NCBI GenBank assembly: GCA_023419375.1
Contig: JAEZYD010000035.1
Span: forward strand, 1 to 64,000
DNA: 64,000 nt
Origin: Pseudomonadota bacterium
GTDB taxonomy: Bacteria > Desulfobacterota > Desulfovibrionia > Desulfovibrionales > Desulfovibrionaceae
Direction: 5' to 3'
Made by a program: the position numbers and the translations under genes. Of this stretch, positions 18,373 to 27,497 are shown in pieces (the first letter of the stretch is position 1; the number at the start of each line of letters is the position of its first letter). The notes under the pieces were generated by a model that was given only the letters and a program-made list of their open reading frames with translations, made no database searches and was not told the DNA's origin.

Positions 18373-20778
18373 TTAAATATCCAGATCCTGTACGGCCAGG
18401 GCGTTGCGCTCGATAAAATCGCGGCGCGGTTCCACACGGTCGCCCATAAGTTCCACAAAGGCGTCAGAAGCCTCGTTGGCGTCCTCCACGGAAACCTGAA
18501 GGAGCACGCGGTTTTCCGGGTTCATGGTGGTCACCCATAGCTGGTCGGGGTTCATTTCACCAAGACCCTTGTAGCGCTGGATGTTGATGCCCTTGCGGGC
18601 TTCATCAAGCACCATGCGCATAAGCGTAAACAAGTCTTCTGCGGCAACTTCGCCGTCCTTTTTGCGCAGGTTGAAGGCAAAAGAACCGCACTGCTGGCGC
18701 AGTTCGTCAAAGAGCTGCCAGCCCTGTTTGTAAAGGCGGGAAGAGAAAAACTCCATGCCCCTGCGGGTATGGTGCCCGCCGGTATTTTCAAACACGGCGA
18801 AAAGGCGTTCTTCTTCGTCTTCGCTCTTTTCCCGCTCAAGGGTGAGCATATAGCCGTGCCCGTTAAGCCATTCAGTGAGCTCGCTGTCCTGATTTTCAAG
18901 GCTCTGAGCATCAATCTGCTTTTCATGGGTCACAAGGGCCATGAAGAGGTCACGCGGCGTGCCGGACATTTCGGCATCGTTCACGCGGCTTTCGGCCTTT
19001 TCAATGTGCTCCATGAGGCTGATGAGTTCCTTGCCGCGGAATTCCTTGCCGTTGGAAGCCACCACGGTCACGTCTTCGCTCACGCGGGTGAGCAGAAATT
19101 CGTTGAGCGCGGGGTCGTCCTTGATGAACTTTTCCATGCGCGAATTGTGCACACGGTACAAAGGCGGCTGGGCGATGTAGACAAAGCCGCGCTCCACCAT
19201 TTCTTGATACTGCCTGAAGAAAAAGGTCAGCAGCAGGGTGCGGATGTGCGCTCCGTCCACGTCGGCGTCTGTCATGATGATGATTTTATGGTAGCGCAGC
19301 TTGTCGAGGTCTGTGTCTTCCTCGCCGATGCCCGCGCCCATGGCGGTGATGAGCGCCTTGACTTCCTTGTTGGCAAGCATCTTGTCAAAGCGGGTGCGTT
19401 CCGTATTCAGGATTTTGCCGCGCAAGGGCAAAATGGCCTGATTTTTGGGATTACGCCCCTGCTTTGCAGAACCGCCTGCCGAATCACCTTCCACGATGAA
19501 CAGTTCGGATTCAATGGGATCCTTGCTCTGGCAGTCGGCCAGTTTGCCGGGCAGCGAATTGTCGGAAAGCGCGCCCTTGCGGCGGACAAGTTCCTTGGCG
19601 CGGCGGGCTGCGTCCCGCGCCCGCGAGGCGTCTATGGCCTTGTCGATAATGAGGCGGATATCCTTGGGATTTTCCTCAAAATACACGTTCAGGCGGTCAT
19701 ACACCACACCGGCAACCAGACCGGCAATTTCGCTGTTGCCGAGCTTGGTCTTGGTCTGCCCTTCAAACTGCGGCTGAGGCAGCTTGACGCTGATAACGGC
19801 AGTAAGCCCCTCGCGCACGTCATCACCAGACAGCGAGGTGTTCTTCATCTTTTTGACCAGGTCAGCCTGGCCCTTGATGTAGCCGTTAATGGCGCGCGTG
19901 AGCGCAGTGCGGAAGCCCACAAGGTGGGTGCCGCCTTCCTTGGTGCGGATGTTGTTGGCAAAGGTGAAAATGTTTTCCTTGTAGCCCGCATTGTACTGCA
20001 AGGCAAAATCCACGGTAACATTATCAACAATGCCTTCACCAAAGATGATGGGGTGAATGCCCTGCTCGCCGGAGTTGAGGTCGCCCACAAACTGGCGGAT
20101 GCCGCCCTCGGCGTGGAACACATGGGTTTCGCCGATGCGTTCGTCGATGCACTCGATGGTCAGGCCCTTGTTAAGATAGGCCAGCTCCTCAAAGCGCTTC
20201 TTCAATGTTTCATATGAAAACTCGAGAACTTCAAAAATCTCTTCGTCAGGTTTGAAGCGAACAGTGGTGCCGTGCCCTTCAACGAAGCCCTCGCTGATAA
20301 CCGCCAGTTCGTCCTGCGGTACGCCACGGGCATAATGCTGACGGTAGCGTTTGCCATCGCGGCGCACAGTGACAGTAAGCTCTTCTGAAAGGGCGTTGAC
20401 GCAGGAAACACCCACGCCGTGCAGACCGCCCGAAACCTTGTAGCTCGAATTGTCGAACTTGCCGCCAGCGTGCAGCTTGGTCATGACCACCTGCACGGCG
20501 GGCACGCCTTCCTTGGGATGGATATCCACAGGAATACCGCGCCCGTCATCGCGAACAGTCACGCTGTTGTCAGCGTGCAGAATAACAGTGACCCGCGAAC
20601 AGAAGCCGGCCATGGCTTCGTCAATGGAGTTGTCCACTACCTCGTACACCAGATGGTGCAGGCCGCGCGCGTCTGTAGAGCCTATGTACATGGCCGGGCG
20701 CTTGCGCACAGCCGACAGGCCTTCCAGAATGGTAATGGAAGAGGCGTTGTACCCGCCGTTGCCGGTTTCAGGAGCCAT
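18373..20778 (-). CDS. gyrB: DNA gyrase subunit B
   Basis: An 801-residue ATPase subunit of gyrase. The GHKL ATP site has EVVDNSIDEAMAG near 43-55 and DDGRGIPVD near 77-85. The TOPRIM domain has FIVEGDSAGGSAKQGR near 420 and the acidic metal site TDADVDGAHI near 500. The length is like E. coli GyrB, including the insert in the C-terminal half (about 560-730), rather than the short Gram-positive type. Its ATG overlaps the dnaN stop by one base (TAATG), so translation is coupled. Confidence 0.97.
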   Translation of the reverse strand: MAPETGNGGYNASSITILEGLSAVRKRPAMYIGSTDARGLHHLVYEVVDNSIDEAMAGFCSRVTVILHADNSVTVRDDGRGIPVDIHPKEGVPAVQVVMTKLHAGGKFDNSSYKVSGGLHGVGVSCVNALSEELTVTVRRDGKRYRQHYARGVPQDELAVISEGFVEGHGTTVRFKPDEEIFEVLEFSYETLKKRFEELAYLNKGLTIECIDERIGETHVFHAEGGIRQFVGDLNSGEQGIHPIIFGEGIVDNVTVDFALQYNAGYKENIFTFANNIRTKEGGTHLVGFRTALTRAINGYIKGQADLVKKMKNTSLSGDDVREGLTAVISVKLPQPQFEGQTKTKLGNSEIAGLVAGVVYDRLNVYFEENPKDIRLIIDKAIDASRARDAARRAKELVRRKGALSDNSLPGKLADCQSKDPIESELFIVEGDSAGGSAKQGRNPKNQAILPLRGKILNTERTRFDKMLANKEVKALITAMGAGIGEEDTDLDKLRYHKIIIMTDADVDGAHIRTLLLTFFFRQYQEMVERGFVYIAQPPLYRVHNSRMEKFIKDDPALNEFLLTRVSEDVTVVASNGKEFRGKELISLMEHIEKAESRVNDAEMSGTPRDLFMALVTHEKQIDAQSLENQDSELTEWLNGHGYMLTLEREKSEDEEERLFAVFENTGGHHTRRGMEFFSSRLYKQGWQLFDELRQQCGSFAFNLRKKDGEVAAEDLFTLMRMVLDEARKGINIQRYKGLGEMNPDQLWVTTMNPENRVLLQVSVEDANEASDAFVELMGDRVEPRRDFIERNALAVQDLDI

Positions 20779-21932
20779 TAAACGTCTTCCTCGCTATAGT
20801 AGGTCGTTTCAGAAACCTTCATGGGCATGATGATAACGGTATAGTCGGCATCATCGCCGCCGCGGATACCGCAGGGGCCTTCAGAGCCGGTAAGCATCAT
20901 GTCGATCTTTGCAGAAACAAAGTGTCCCAGCACGTCAAGCAGGTTGCGCGTGGGGAAGGCAATGCGTTTTATATCGCCATTATAAGCAACTTCAAGGCTT
21001 TCATTGGCCGAACCCACATCCTGGCCCTGGGCGGAAAGCAATGCTTCCCCGGCAGAAAGATCCATGTAGGTGCAGCGGTCGCTCTCGGTATTAAAAATGA
21101 GAATACGACCAAGCGCTTCAATGGCTTCCTTGCGGGCAAGAGTCATGGGGTGCATGTCTTCGCTGGCAAGCTTGCTCATGAAGATGTTGTAATCGGGGTA
21201 TTCGTGCGCGGCGCGGGGCAGGCTGAGCGTTTCAGCGCCATCCAGGCTGCGCAGATACAGGCGCTTGTCTGTGATGTTCAGTTCAATCTCATCCACGCCA
21301 AGCCATTTTTTAATGTCCGCCAGGTATTTCTTCTGGATCAGCATGCCCGATTCGGGCAGGCGTTCGGCCAGCTCGTCATGGGTAAAGGAAACAAGGGCAA
21401 ACTGGTGGCCATTGAGACCGCACACGTCGATGCGTCCGTTGCCGCGCGGCTTCATGCACAGGCAGGCAATGGCGTCCATGGCGTCGTCGTCGCTGATGCA
21501 AAAGCCCACCTTGTCCAGAATGTCCTGCAAAAAGTCGCCAGACCAGGTAACGGCATTTTCAGCGGGAAAGACGGAAAAATTCTGAAACCACTCCGCTCCG
21601 CTCACAGGCAGCTTGTAGGTGCGTCGTCCCTGTTCCAAAAGCAGATTGCCAGAAGCTTCATCAAGGGTGAGGTGCAGAACACCCGTGGGCAACTGACGCA
21701 CAAGATCCACAAAGGCCCTGCCCTGAACGCCTATAAGGCCAGGTGCGGCAACTTCGGCAGGATAACGCCCGGTAAATTCAATGTTGGCGTCCGTGGACAT
21801 GACGGAAAGGCTGCCGTCTTCAGCCTTGAGCCAGATGGAGCGCAGATACTGCGCCCCTGCCTTGGCAGGAATGATGGCAGCTGCCTTCAGCAGGCCTTCG
21901 ATGATCTGCTCTTTGTTTACAGTAAGTTTCAT
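20778..21932 (-). CDS. dnaN: DNA polymerase III beta sliding clamp
   Basis: A 384-residue clamp that tethers the replicative polymerase. It opens with MKLTVNKEQIIEGLLKAA and ends in IIMPMKV, the conserved C-terminal strand forming part of the partner-binding pocket. Three repeated clamp domains of about 125 residues are consistent with the length. AAGGA precedes the ATG. It follows dnaA after about 150 bases and overlaps gyrB by one base. Confidence 0.96.
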   Translation of the reverse strand: MKLTVNKEQIIEGLLKAAAIIPAKAGAQYLRSIWLKAEDGSLSVMSTDANIEFTGRYPAEVAAPGLIGVQGRAFVDLVRQLPTGVLHLTLDEASGNLLLEQGRRTYKLPVSGAEWFQNFSVFPAENAVTWSGDFLQDILDKVGFCISDDDAMDAIACLCMKPRGNGRIDVCGLNGHQFALVSFTHDELAERLPESGMLIQKKYLADIKKWLGVDEIELNITDKRLYLRSLDGAETLSLPRAAHEYPDYNIFMSKLASEDMHPMTLARKEAIEALGRILIFNTESDRCTYMDLSAGEALLSAQGQDVGSANESLEVAYNGDIKRIAFPTRNLLDVLGHFVSAKIDMMLTGSEGPCGIRGGDDADYTVIIMPMKVSETTYYSEEDV

Positions 21933-22082
21933 ATGTTTTTTCCTTACTATTATAGTCGTCTGTGTCTATGTTCTTAAGACAGCTAACTTGCTTTTATTAT
22001 TGAAAAATCAAGTGAACACTCCAACAACGTCCGAGGAAACGACGGGAACATTTGCCCGTATTTTCGCCCGCTTGACGGGCTG

Positions 22083-23420
22083 CTATTGTGCCTTGAGCTC
22101 CAGTTCTGTCACTAGTTGTTGGAGCGCTTTGTCACTAACTAAAATTTTCTTAATCTTTTTAATAGCATATATGACAGTGCTATGGTCTTTTCCGCCAAAG
22201 GCCCGCCCAAGTTCCGGGTAGGAAAGACCCAGTTTGCGCCTGCATATATACATGGAAACCTGCCGCGCCAGCACAAGGTCTGGTCGGCGTTTGCCGCCAA
22301 GCACATCCTCGGGCCGCAAGTTCATGGCCCGTGCCACGACTCCAAGAATTTCCAGACAGCCCGGCGTTTTGTCGGCCACGCCCGTACGCACAATGTTCTC
22401 AAGGTCTGCCTGCGACAATTCGCAACCTGTAACGGAACAAAAGGCCGCCACCTTGAGCAGCAGCCCCTGCAACAGACGAAACTGCGAACAGCGCTGGGCA
22501 ATGAACAGCAGCTGTTCCCGCGTGAGGTTCATGTGCCGTTCTTTGCTCATGGCCTGCAGGTAGCGCATACGCACATCAAGGTCAGGCTCCATGAGTTCTA
22601 CCACAAGCCCGCTTTCAAGGCGTGAACGCAAACGTTCGTCCAGAGCCTTGAGAGCCTGCGGCTGGCCCGTGCAGGCAAAGACCATCTGTCCTGGTTTGCC
22701 GTCCTGCCCGCCGCTGCGCGGGCAGGCATCCATGCAGGATACCAGTTTTCGTTGCCAGGCCGACTGGCCGGCAAGATCCTGAATATCGTCCAGCAGCAGG
22801 ACATCGCACTGCTGCCAGAAAATTTCCGGCCTGCGCACCCATGCCGGATTGTCCGCGCAAAAGCGCGCAGCCGCAGCAATAATTACGCGGCTGCCTGTAG
22901 GCCCTTCTGCCAGGGTGGCTGCCATGGATCGCAAAATATGGCTTTTGCCTGTGCCGCTGTGCCCACAGAGCAGAAAGGGATTGTAGGCCACATCGGCGCG
23001 CCTTTCTGCGATCTCCTTGGCGGCGGCAAGGGGAAAGGCATTTTTTGCATTGGCAATAAACGCTGTGAAGGCGTCGTTTTCAATTCTGGGCGCTGCGGGG
23101 GTATCCGTGCGCACCATAAAATTTTGCTTGTTCTGATCGGCAGTTTCCCGCTCCACATGCGGGAGCGACCATGTCTGCACGTGTCCCAGAGCGGGCTGTT
23201 CGTATACAATTTGCGGAAGCTTTTTGTCGGCAAAGTGGCAGGAAAGCGCCTGTTCAAAAAGATCGCGCTTTTGCTGGTTGAACCACGCGGCAAAATAAAA
23301 GTGGGGAAAGCCGACGGTTAGTGTATCACCCTTATGACGCAGGGTAAGGGATTCCAGCCAGTCTCCCCTGTCGTTGGCCTTTTGCTGCGCCAGTATGTCC
23401 CGCAACTCGTTTTTCAGCAT
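22083..23420 (-). CDS. dnaA: Chromosomal replication initiator DnaA
   Basis: The replication initiator, 445 residues from this start. Domain I covers about 1-70, followed by a short linker. The AAA+ domain has Walker A GHSGTGKSH near 156-164 and Walker B VLLLDDIQDL near 210. Domain IV has the DnaA signature GGKDHSTVIYAIKKI near the C-terminus, which reads DnaA boxes. The frame stays open to an ATG at 23492, but those 24 extra codons include several unlike the rest of the gene (TTG, CGA, AGG). They also contain a perfect DnaA box, and domain I aligns from the ATG at 23420, so the shorter form is preferred. Neither start has a clear ribosome site. The start is uncertain, the identity is not. 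Confidence 0.93.
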   Translation of the reverse strand: MLKNELRDILAQQKANDRGDWLESLTLRHKGDTLTVGFPHFYFAAWFNQQKRDLFEQALSCHFADKKLPQIVYEQPALGHVQTWSLPHVERETADQNKQNFMVRTDTPAAPRIENDAFTAFIANAKNAFPLAAAKEIAERRADVAYNPFLLCGHSGTGKSHILRSMAATLAEGPTGSRVIIAAAARFCADNPAWVRRPEIFWQQCDVLLLDDIQDLAGQSAWQRKLVSCMDACPRSGGQDGKPGQMVFACTGQPQALKALDERLRSRLESGLVVELMEPDLDVRMRYLQAMSKERHMNLTREQLLFIAQRCSQFRLLQGLLLKVAAFCSVTGCELSQADLENIVRTGVADKTPGCLEILGVVARAMNLRPEDVLGGKRRPDLVLARQVSMYICRRKLGLSYPELGRAFGGKDHSTVIYAIKKIKKILVSDKALQQLVTELELKAQ

Positions 23421-23445
23421 AGCGTATGTGGCCTGTCCATAGGCC

Positions 23446-23454
23446 TGTGGATAA
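23446..23454 (-). promoter_or_regulatory. DnaA box (consensus)
   Basis: TGTGGATAA on the plus strand is TTATCCACA on the minus strand, an exact match to the consensus DnaA box. It lies 26 bases upstream of the preferred dnaA start, where it could serve replication initiation and dnaA autoregulation. Confidence 0.75.
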
Positions 23455-23712
23455 CTGTTCCTTTCGGGGCGTCGCACCAAGACAACCGACATTTCAGGCA
23501 GGGCCTACAGGCCTTGTTTGCCGGATTTGGCGCGGTTCTCGCCATGAAGGAACAAAGAGCATGCATACCATAAAGCTTAATATGAAACAAGTGCCGCCAG
23601 ATTCAGGGGCCTTCCCGCGCCCTGTCCTGCGTGAAAAAACAGAGAGGATGCATGATAACGGTCAACGGCATGGATACAGTTTTTATAATATGCTGCATTA
23701 CCTGTTAAAATC

Positions 23713-23721
23713 TGTGTAAAA
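23713..23721 (-). promoter_or_regulatory. DnaA box (relaxed)
   Basis: TGTGTAAAA, read on the minus strand as TTTTACACA, fits the relaxed consensus TTWTNCACA. It adjoins an AT-rich stretch. Confidence 0.45.
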
Positions 23722-23778
23722 ACTCAACCGCTGTTACGGCGGCTGGACAAGGAACACCACGGCAGGTATACGTTTGCA

Positions 23779-25287
23779 ATGTTTTTGCACATGAAGATTC
23801 GCTGGATACTGGTCGCGGCCCTGTTTCTGCTTTTTGCAGGTTTGTTTGCCTGGGAAAAGGGCTGGCTCCCGTTTGATCCGTTGCAAGCTGACACTCCCAT
23901 AACGAGTGGGCAGTCTTCTGCCGATCAGGCAGCGTCTGCCGACGGTGCGGAGGACTCTGCCAATGCCTCCAAAGCCCAGGGGACAGAAGCAGCTTCGCAG
24001 ACCAACATTGCTGAAGGCGACGGTAAAACCGGAGCAGACCTGACGCAAACCGCCGGGCCGGACGCTGCAAATCCAGATGAAGAACCTGCCGCCCCTGGCG
24101 AGGAAGTGGTCAAGGGCACGGTTGAGAAAGGCGACACTGTCACCAAGATTCTTGCCGGGGCAGACACCCAGGCCGTGCAGAATTATATAAGTGCCGCGCG
24201 CCGTGTGTTTTCCATGCGGGCTTTTCGCGATGGGCAACCCTACGTGGTTGTAACAGATGCCGCCACGGGCAAGGTAAAACGCTTTGAGTACGAAATAGAC
24301 AGCCGCCGCCGTCTGGTGGTGGAGGGCATAGAACAGCCCGTGGCCCGGGTGGAGGCCATTGAATATGTCACCCTGCTCACCACAATGAGCGCGACCATTG
24401 ACGACAATCTTTTTCAGGCTGTGGCCGATGCCGGGGAAAGCCCGCAAATGGCCCTTAAGCTGGCAGAGCTTTTTGGCTCGGAAATCAACTTTATCCGTGA
24501 CTTGCAGGAAGGCGACTCTTTCTCTGTGCTGGTTGAAAAGCGCTATCGCGAGGGCGAATACAAGGGCTATGGCCGTATTCTGGCCGCGCATTTCACCAAT
24601 AAGGGTAAAACCTTTGAGGCCTACCTGTTCCGCGAAGGAAACAAGGCCGCCAGCTATTACAACAGCAAGGGTGAAAACGTCCGCAAGTCACTGCTGCAGG
24701 CTCCCCTGGCATTCACGCGCGTGACCTCGCGCTTTACAAAAAACCGCCTCCACCCCATATTGGGGTATACCAGACCACATGAAGGTGTGGACTACGCCGC
24801 CCCCACGGGCACGCCCGTCAAGGCCGTTGGTGAAGGTGTTGTTACGCAGCGCGGCTGGGCCGGCGGCTACGGCAACCAGGTTATTGTGCGTCATGGCGGC
24901 GGGTTGGAGTCTCTGTATGCGCATTTATCGGGCTATGCCCGGGGCCTGCAAAGCGGTCAGAAGGTGCGGCAGGGGCAGGTTATTGGTTTTGTGGGCATGA
25001 CGGGCCTTGCCACAGGGCCGCATCTTGATTTCAGGCTGCGGCAGAACGGCAGATTCGTAAATCCCTCCAAGGCCATTAACCCCAGAGGCGAACCGGTCAG
25101 CAAGAGCGCCATGAGCGCCTTTGAAAAAGTTATGGCTGTGGAACTGGCGGCGCTTAAGGGAGAAAAAACCTTTCCCGAGTATACTGTGGACAGTATTGTG
25201 CTCGACAAGGTGGATCTGCCGCAGCCCGAAAAAGCATCCGAGCCGGAGCACAAGGCCGAAAAACGCAAAAAGAAGCACAGAAACTAG
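23779..25287 (+). CDS. M23-family (lysostaphin-type) murein endopeptidase, MepM-like
   Basis: A 502-residue envelope protein. One N-terminal membrane helix (residues 5-25) is followed by a long Ala/Asp/Glu-rich spacer (30-110), an OapA/LysM-like segment (KGTVEKGDTVTKILAG near 113) and a substrate-groove domain. The M23 zinc domain lies at about 330-430. Metal and catalytic residues are visible in HPILGYTRPHEGVDY, YAHLSGY and GPHLDFRL. The order matches MepM/YebA-type D,D-endopeptidases that open peptidoglycan during growth. The C-terminal 30 residues are very basic (HKAEKRKKKH). The start may be 23779 or the ATG at 23791; ribosome sites are poor for both. Confidence 0.88.
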   Translation: MFLHMKIRWILVAALFLLFAGLFAWEKGWLPFDPLQADTPITSGQSSADQAASADGAEDSANASKAQGTEAASQTNIAEGDGKTGADLTQTAGPDAANPDEEPAAPGEEVVKGTVEKGDTVTKILAGADTQAVQNYISAARRVFSMRAFRDGQPYVVVTDAATGKVKRFEYEIDSRRRLVVEGIEQPVARVEAIEYVTLLTTMSATIDDNLFQAVADAGESPQMALKLAELFGSEINFIRDLQEGDSFSVLVEKRYREGEYKGYGRILAAHFTNKGKTFEAYLFREGNKAASYYNSKGENVRKSLLQAPLAFTRVTSRFTKNRLHPILGYTRPHEGVDYAAPTGTPVKAVGEGVVTQRGWAGGYGNQVIVRHGGGLESLYAHLSGYARGLQSGQKVRQGQVIGFVGMTGLATGPHLDFRLRQNGRFVNPSKAINPRGEPVSKSAMSAFEKVMAVELAALKGEKTFPEYTVDSIVLDKVDLPQPEKASEPEHKAEKRKKKHRN

Positions 25288-25384
25288 TTTATTTTCAGCT
25301 CGTAAAGTTTTTTCCGACAGGCCCGTCACATCGCGTTAGACGGATGTGCGGCATTGTGGCGGATTTTCCGCCCAGGGGGGCTTT

Positions 25385-25609
25385 ATGACATACTATGACC
25401 CAGCATCCGGGCTTTCTGTTATAGTTCTGCCGGGGTCACCCGGCAACCCGGATTTCATTACGTACTACCCCTCCATTATCAATGATTCCACGGCTGCTGC
25501 CGAAGCCCTGCTTGCGGAAGAAAGCGCCAAATCCTTCATGCAGACCCAGTGGCGGCTTGCTGCCTCCAACATGGTGGGGATTGGCGTTATTGCCAGTGGT
25601 TGGGCCTGA
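25385..25609 (+). CDS. Small hypothetical protein, 74 residues
   Basis: A short protein with a strong ribosome site (AGGGGGG 5 bases before the ATG) and codon use like its neighbours. It opens MTYYDPASGLSVIVLPGSPG, with a helical middle rich in Ala and Glu and a hydrophobic glycine-rich end (MVGIGVIASGWA) that could touch a membrane. It lies 98 bases after the M23 peptidase on the same strand. No family recognised and no function can be assigned. Confidence 0.55.
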   Translation: MTYYDPASGLSVIVLPGSPGNPDFITYYPSIINDSTAAAEALLAEESAKSFMQTQWRLAASNMVGIGVIASGWA

Positions 25610-25719
25610 TTTCATTTGTCGCGAATACATAATATAATATTAATTATTTAAGTGCGTTATGTAAAAAATAACATACTTCCCATTTGCCATGCGTACATTC
25701 CCGGGCAGGCTTTTGCCCA

Positions 25720-25739
25720 AGCCACAGCCAAATGTGGCT
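25720..25739 (+). terminator. Possible weak terminator
   Basis: AGCCACA and TGTGGCT form a 7-bp stem around GCCAAA, followed by GAAAATT. It lies in the 235-base gap before the sigma-54 regulator; no other signal was seen in that gap. Confidence 0.3.
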
Positions 25740-25844
25740 GAAAATTACACTGTTTTCCCCTCATTTTGCTGCAAGTAGCTGAACATGGCCTGTTTTTGGC
25801 CTTGGCGGTTGCATTGTGAAGCGCGAAACGATACACAAATTCTC

Positions 25845-27341
25845 ATGTCATCGCGCCGTCTTCTTTTTCTTACCCCCGCTCAGGCAGTCACTGCCGTCTT
25901 TCCTGCGTTGCGAAATGCGGGCTATGAGCTTGGCATTGCAGAAAATCTCAAGGGCGCTTCCGTTTTTATAAAAAAATCCGGGCCGGACGTGATTTTTTCA
26001 CGCCCTTCATTGCCGGGTTTTCGTGTGGAAGATCTGCTTGCCGTTGGCGCGGAAGACCCCAATTTTCCCCCTGTCATCATTATCACGGACAAAGGCAGCC
26101 CTGAAGAGGCCGAAAGGCTCATGGGGCTGGGCGCGCGCGACTACTGGCTTGAACCGCTGGACGTGGAGCGTGTGGCCGCTGTGGCAGGCCAGAAGCGCAA
26201 GACTGCCCCGGTTCCGGCAGTGTCTACCCTTGGTGGGCACAAGGCCCGCCACGAAGGCTCCGGCCCGCGTATTGTGGGTGAACACCCGGCCATTGCCCGT
26301 GTGCTGCAACTGGCCCGTCAGGTGGCCGGATCGCGCGCTACGGTGCTGATTACCGGCGAATCAGGTACTGGTAAGGAAATGTTTGCCCGCTATCTGCATG
26401 CCATGAGCAAGCGCGCGGAACAGCCCTTTGTGGCCGTTAACTGCGCCGCCCTGCCGGAACACCTGCTTGAGAGCGAGCTTTTTGGCCACGAGAAAGGCGC
26501 GTTTACTGGAGCCATTGCCCGCAAGCCCGGTAAATTTGAACTTGCCGACGGCGGCACCCTCCTGCTTGATGAAATTTCCGAGATGGATATGGCCTTGCAG
26601 GCCAAGCTCCTGCGCGTGCTTCAGGAGGGCGAGATCGACCGCGTGGGCGGCACCGAAACCATCAAGGTTGATGTGCGCGTGCTTGCCACTACCAACCGCG
26701 ATCTTGAAGGCTGGGTAAAAGAGGGCAAGTTCCGTCAGGACTTGTATTTTCGGCTGAACGTTATTCCTCTGCGCCTGCCTTCGCTGCGCGAGCGCGGGGA
26801 TGACGTGCTGGAACTGGCCCGGTTTTTCATAGGCATGTATACGCGTGAATACCAGTTGCCTGCCGCCCCCCTTTCTGAAAGCGCCATTGCCTGGTTGCAG
26901 CAGTATGACTTTCCCGGCAATGTGCGCGAACTGCAAAATCTGATGGAACGCGCAGTGCTGCTGGCTAACGGCAGGCCTGTTGAGCCCTGCCATTTTCTGC
27001 TTGAAAATGAAGACTGGCCGCTGTTTGAAGAAGAAGCTCCCCAGTCGGCTGCACTGGTGGAAGAAGCCCATGCCAGCGCGCTGGCGGCTTCTGCGGCTGT
27101 TCAGGATGGTGACGCGCCCCGCTCCGGCGAGTACGCCCCGGCACCGGGCGCATCTGCTGGAGACAACCGAATGCAGGGCGCTGTGATTCCTCTGCATGAG
27201 ATGGAGCGCATCATGATTCTCAAGGGGCTGGAGGTAACCTCCGGCAACCGTACGCAGGCAGCTGATCTGTTGGGTATTTCAGTGCGCACGCTGCGTAACA
27301 AGCTGAACGAGTACCGCGCTGCCGGACACCCCATCGACTGA
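25845..27341 (+). CDS. Sigma-54 activator with degenerate receiver, FlrC/FlbD-like
   Basis: A 498-residue enhancer-binding protein. Residues 5-118 have a receiver fold outline but lack the phosphorylation residues. LLFLTPAQ replaces the acidic pair, FSRPSLPG replaces the phospho-Asp segment near 51-58, and EP replaces the conserved Lys-Pro near 103. The AAA+ domain (140-375) is complete: Walker A GESGTGKE (171-178) and the sigma-54 contact loop GAFTGA (218-223). The Fis-type HTH at the end (GNRTQAADLLGISVRTLRNK) closely resembles flagellar regulators FlrC/FlbD. No flagellar genes are in the window. The start at 25845 fits the fold; an ATG at 25785 is also open, and neither has a clear ribosome site. 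Activity is probably set by a protein partner rather than phosphorylation. Confidence 0.8.
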   Translation: MSSRRLLFLTPAQAVTAVFPALRNAGYELGIAENLKGASVFIKKSGPDVIFSRPSLPGFRVEDLLAVGAEDPNFPPVIIITDKGSPEEAERLMGLGARDYWLEPLDVERVAAVAGQKRKTAPVPAVSTLGGHKARHEGSGPRIVGEHPAIARVLQLARQVAGSRATVLITGESGTGKEMFARYLHAMSKRAEQPFVAVNCAALPEHLLESELFGHEKGAFTGAIARKPGKFELADGGTLLLDEISEMDMALQAKLLRVLQEGEIDRVGGTETIKVDVRVLATTNRDLEGWVKEGKFRQDLYFRLNVIPLRLPSLRERGDDVLELARFFIGMYTREYQLPAAPLSESAIAWLQQYDFPGNVRELQNLMERAVLLANGRPVEPCHFLLENEDWPLFEEEAPQSAALVEEAHASALAASAAVQDGDAPRSGEYAPAPGASAGDNRMQGAVIPLHEMERIMILKGLEVTSGNRTQAADLLGISVRTLRNKLNEYRAAGHPID

Positions 27342-27373
27342 TTTTGTCCTGATAATTTTTTCAGACAGATATA

Positions 27374-27400
27374 AAAACGCCCGCTGATGCGGGCGTTTTG
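27374..27400. terminator. Bidirectional terminator
   Basis: AACGCCCGC (27376-27384) pairs with GCGGGCGTT (27389-27397) around TGAT, with As on the left and Ts on the right. It ends the sigma-54 regulator and may also end the convergent RraA-like gene. Confidence 0.85.
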
Positions 27401-27497
27401 CGTTGCGTGCGCGGGCTGGCGTCTCAATTCAGAGGTGGGTGCGCGAAGGGCCTTTTGCAAGACTACCCCTCCCCCGCAAACACCCACCGTGAAGGGG

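Larger units (their letters stand above)
23421..23778. other. oriC: Candidate oriC / dnaA promoter region
   Basis: The gap between dnaA and the divergent M23 peptidase. It holds a perfect DnaA box (23446-23454), a relaxed one (23713-23721) and an AT-rich stretch at about 23670-23722 that could unwind. The position beside dnaA and the strand switch fit an origin. Only two boxes were found, fewer than in most well-defined origins, so part of the origin may lie elsewhere. GC skew was not computed. Confidence 0.5.

Noticed and set aside
25787..25812. TGGCCT...GTTGCA near the FlrC-like gene, resembling a sigma-54 promoter
   Set aside because: Spacing between the GG and GC elements is one base too long.
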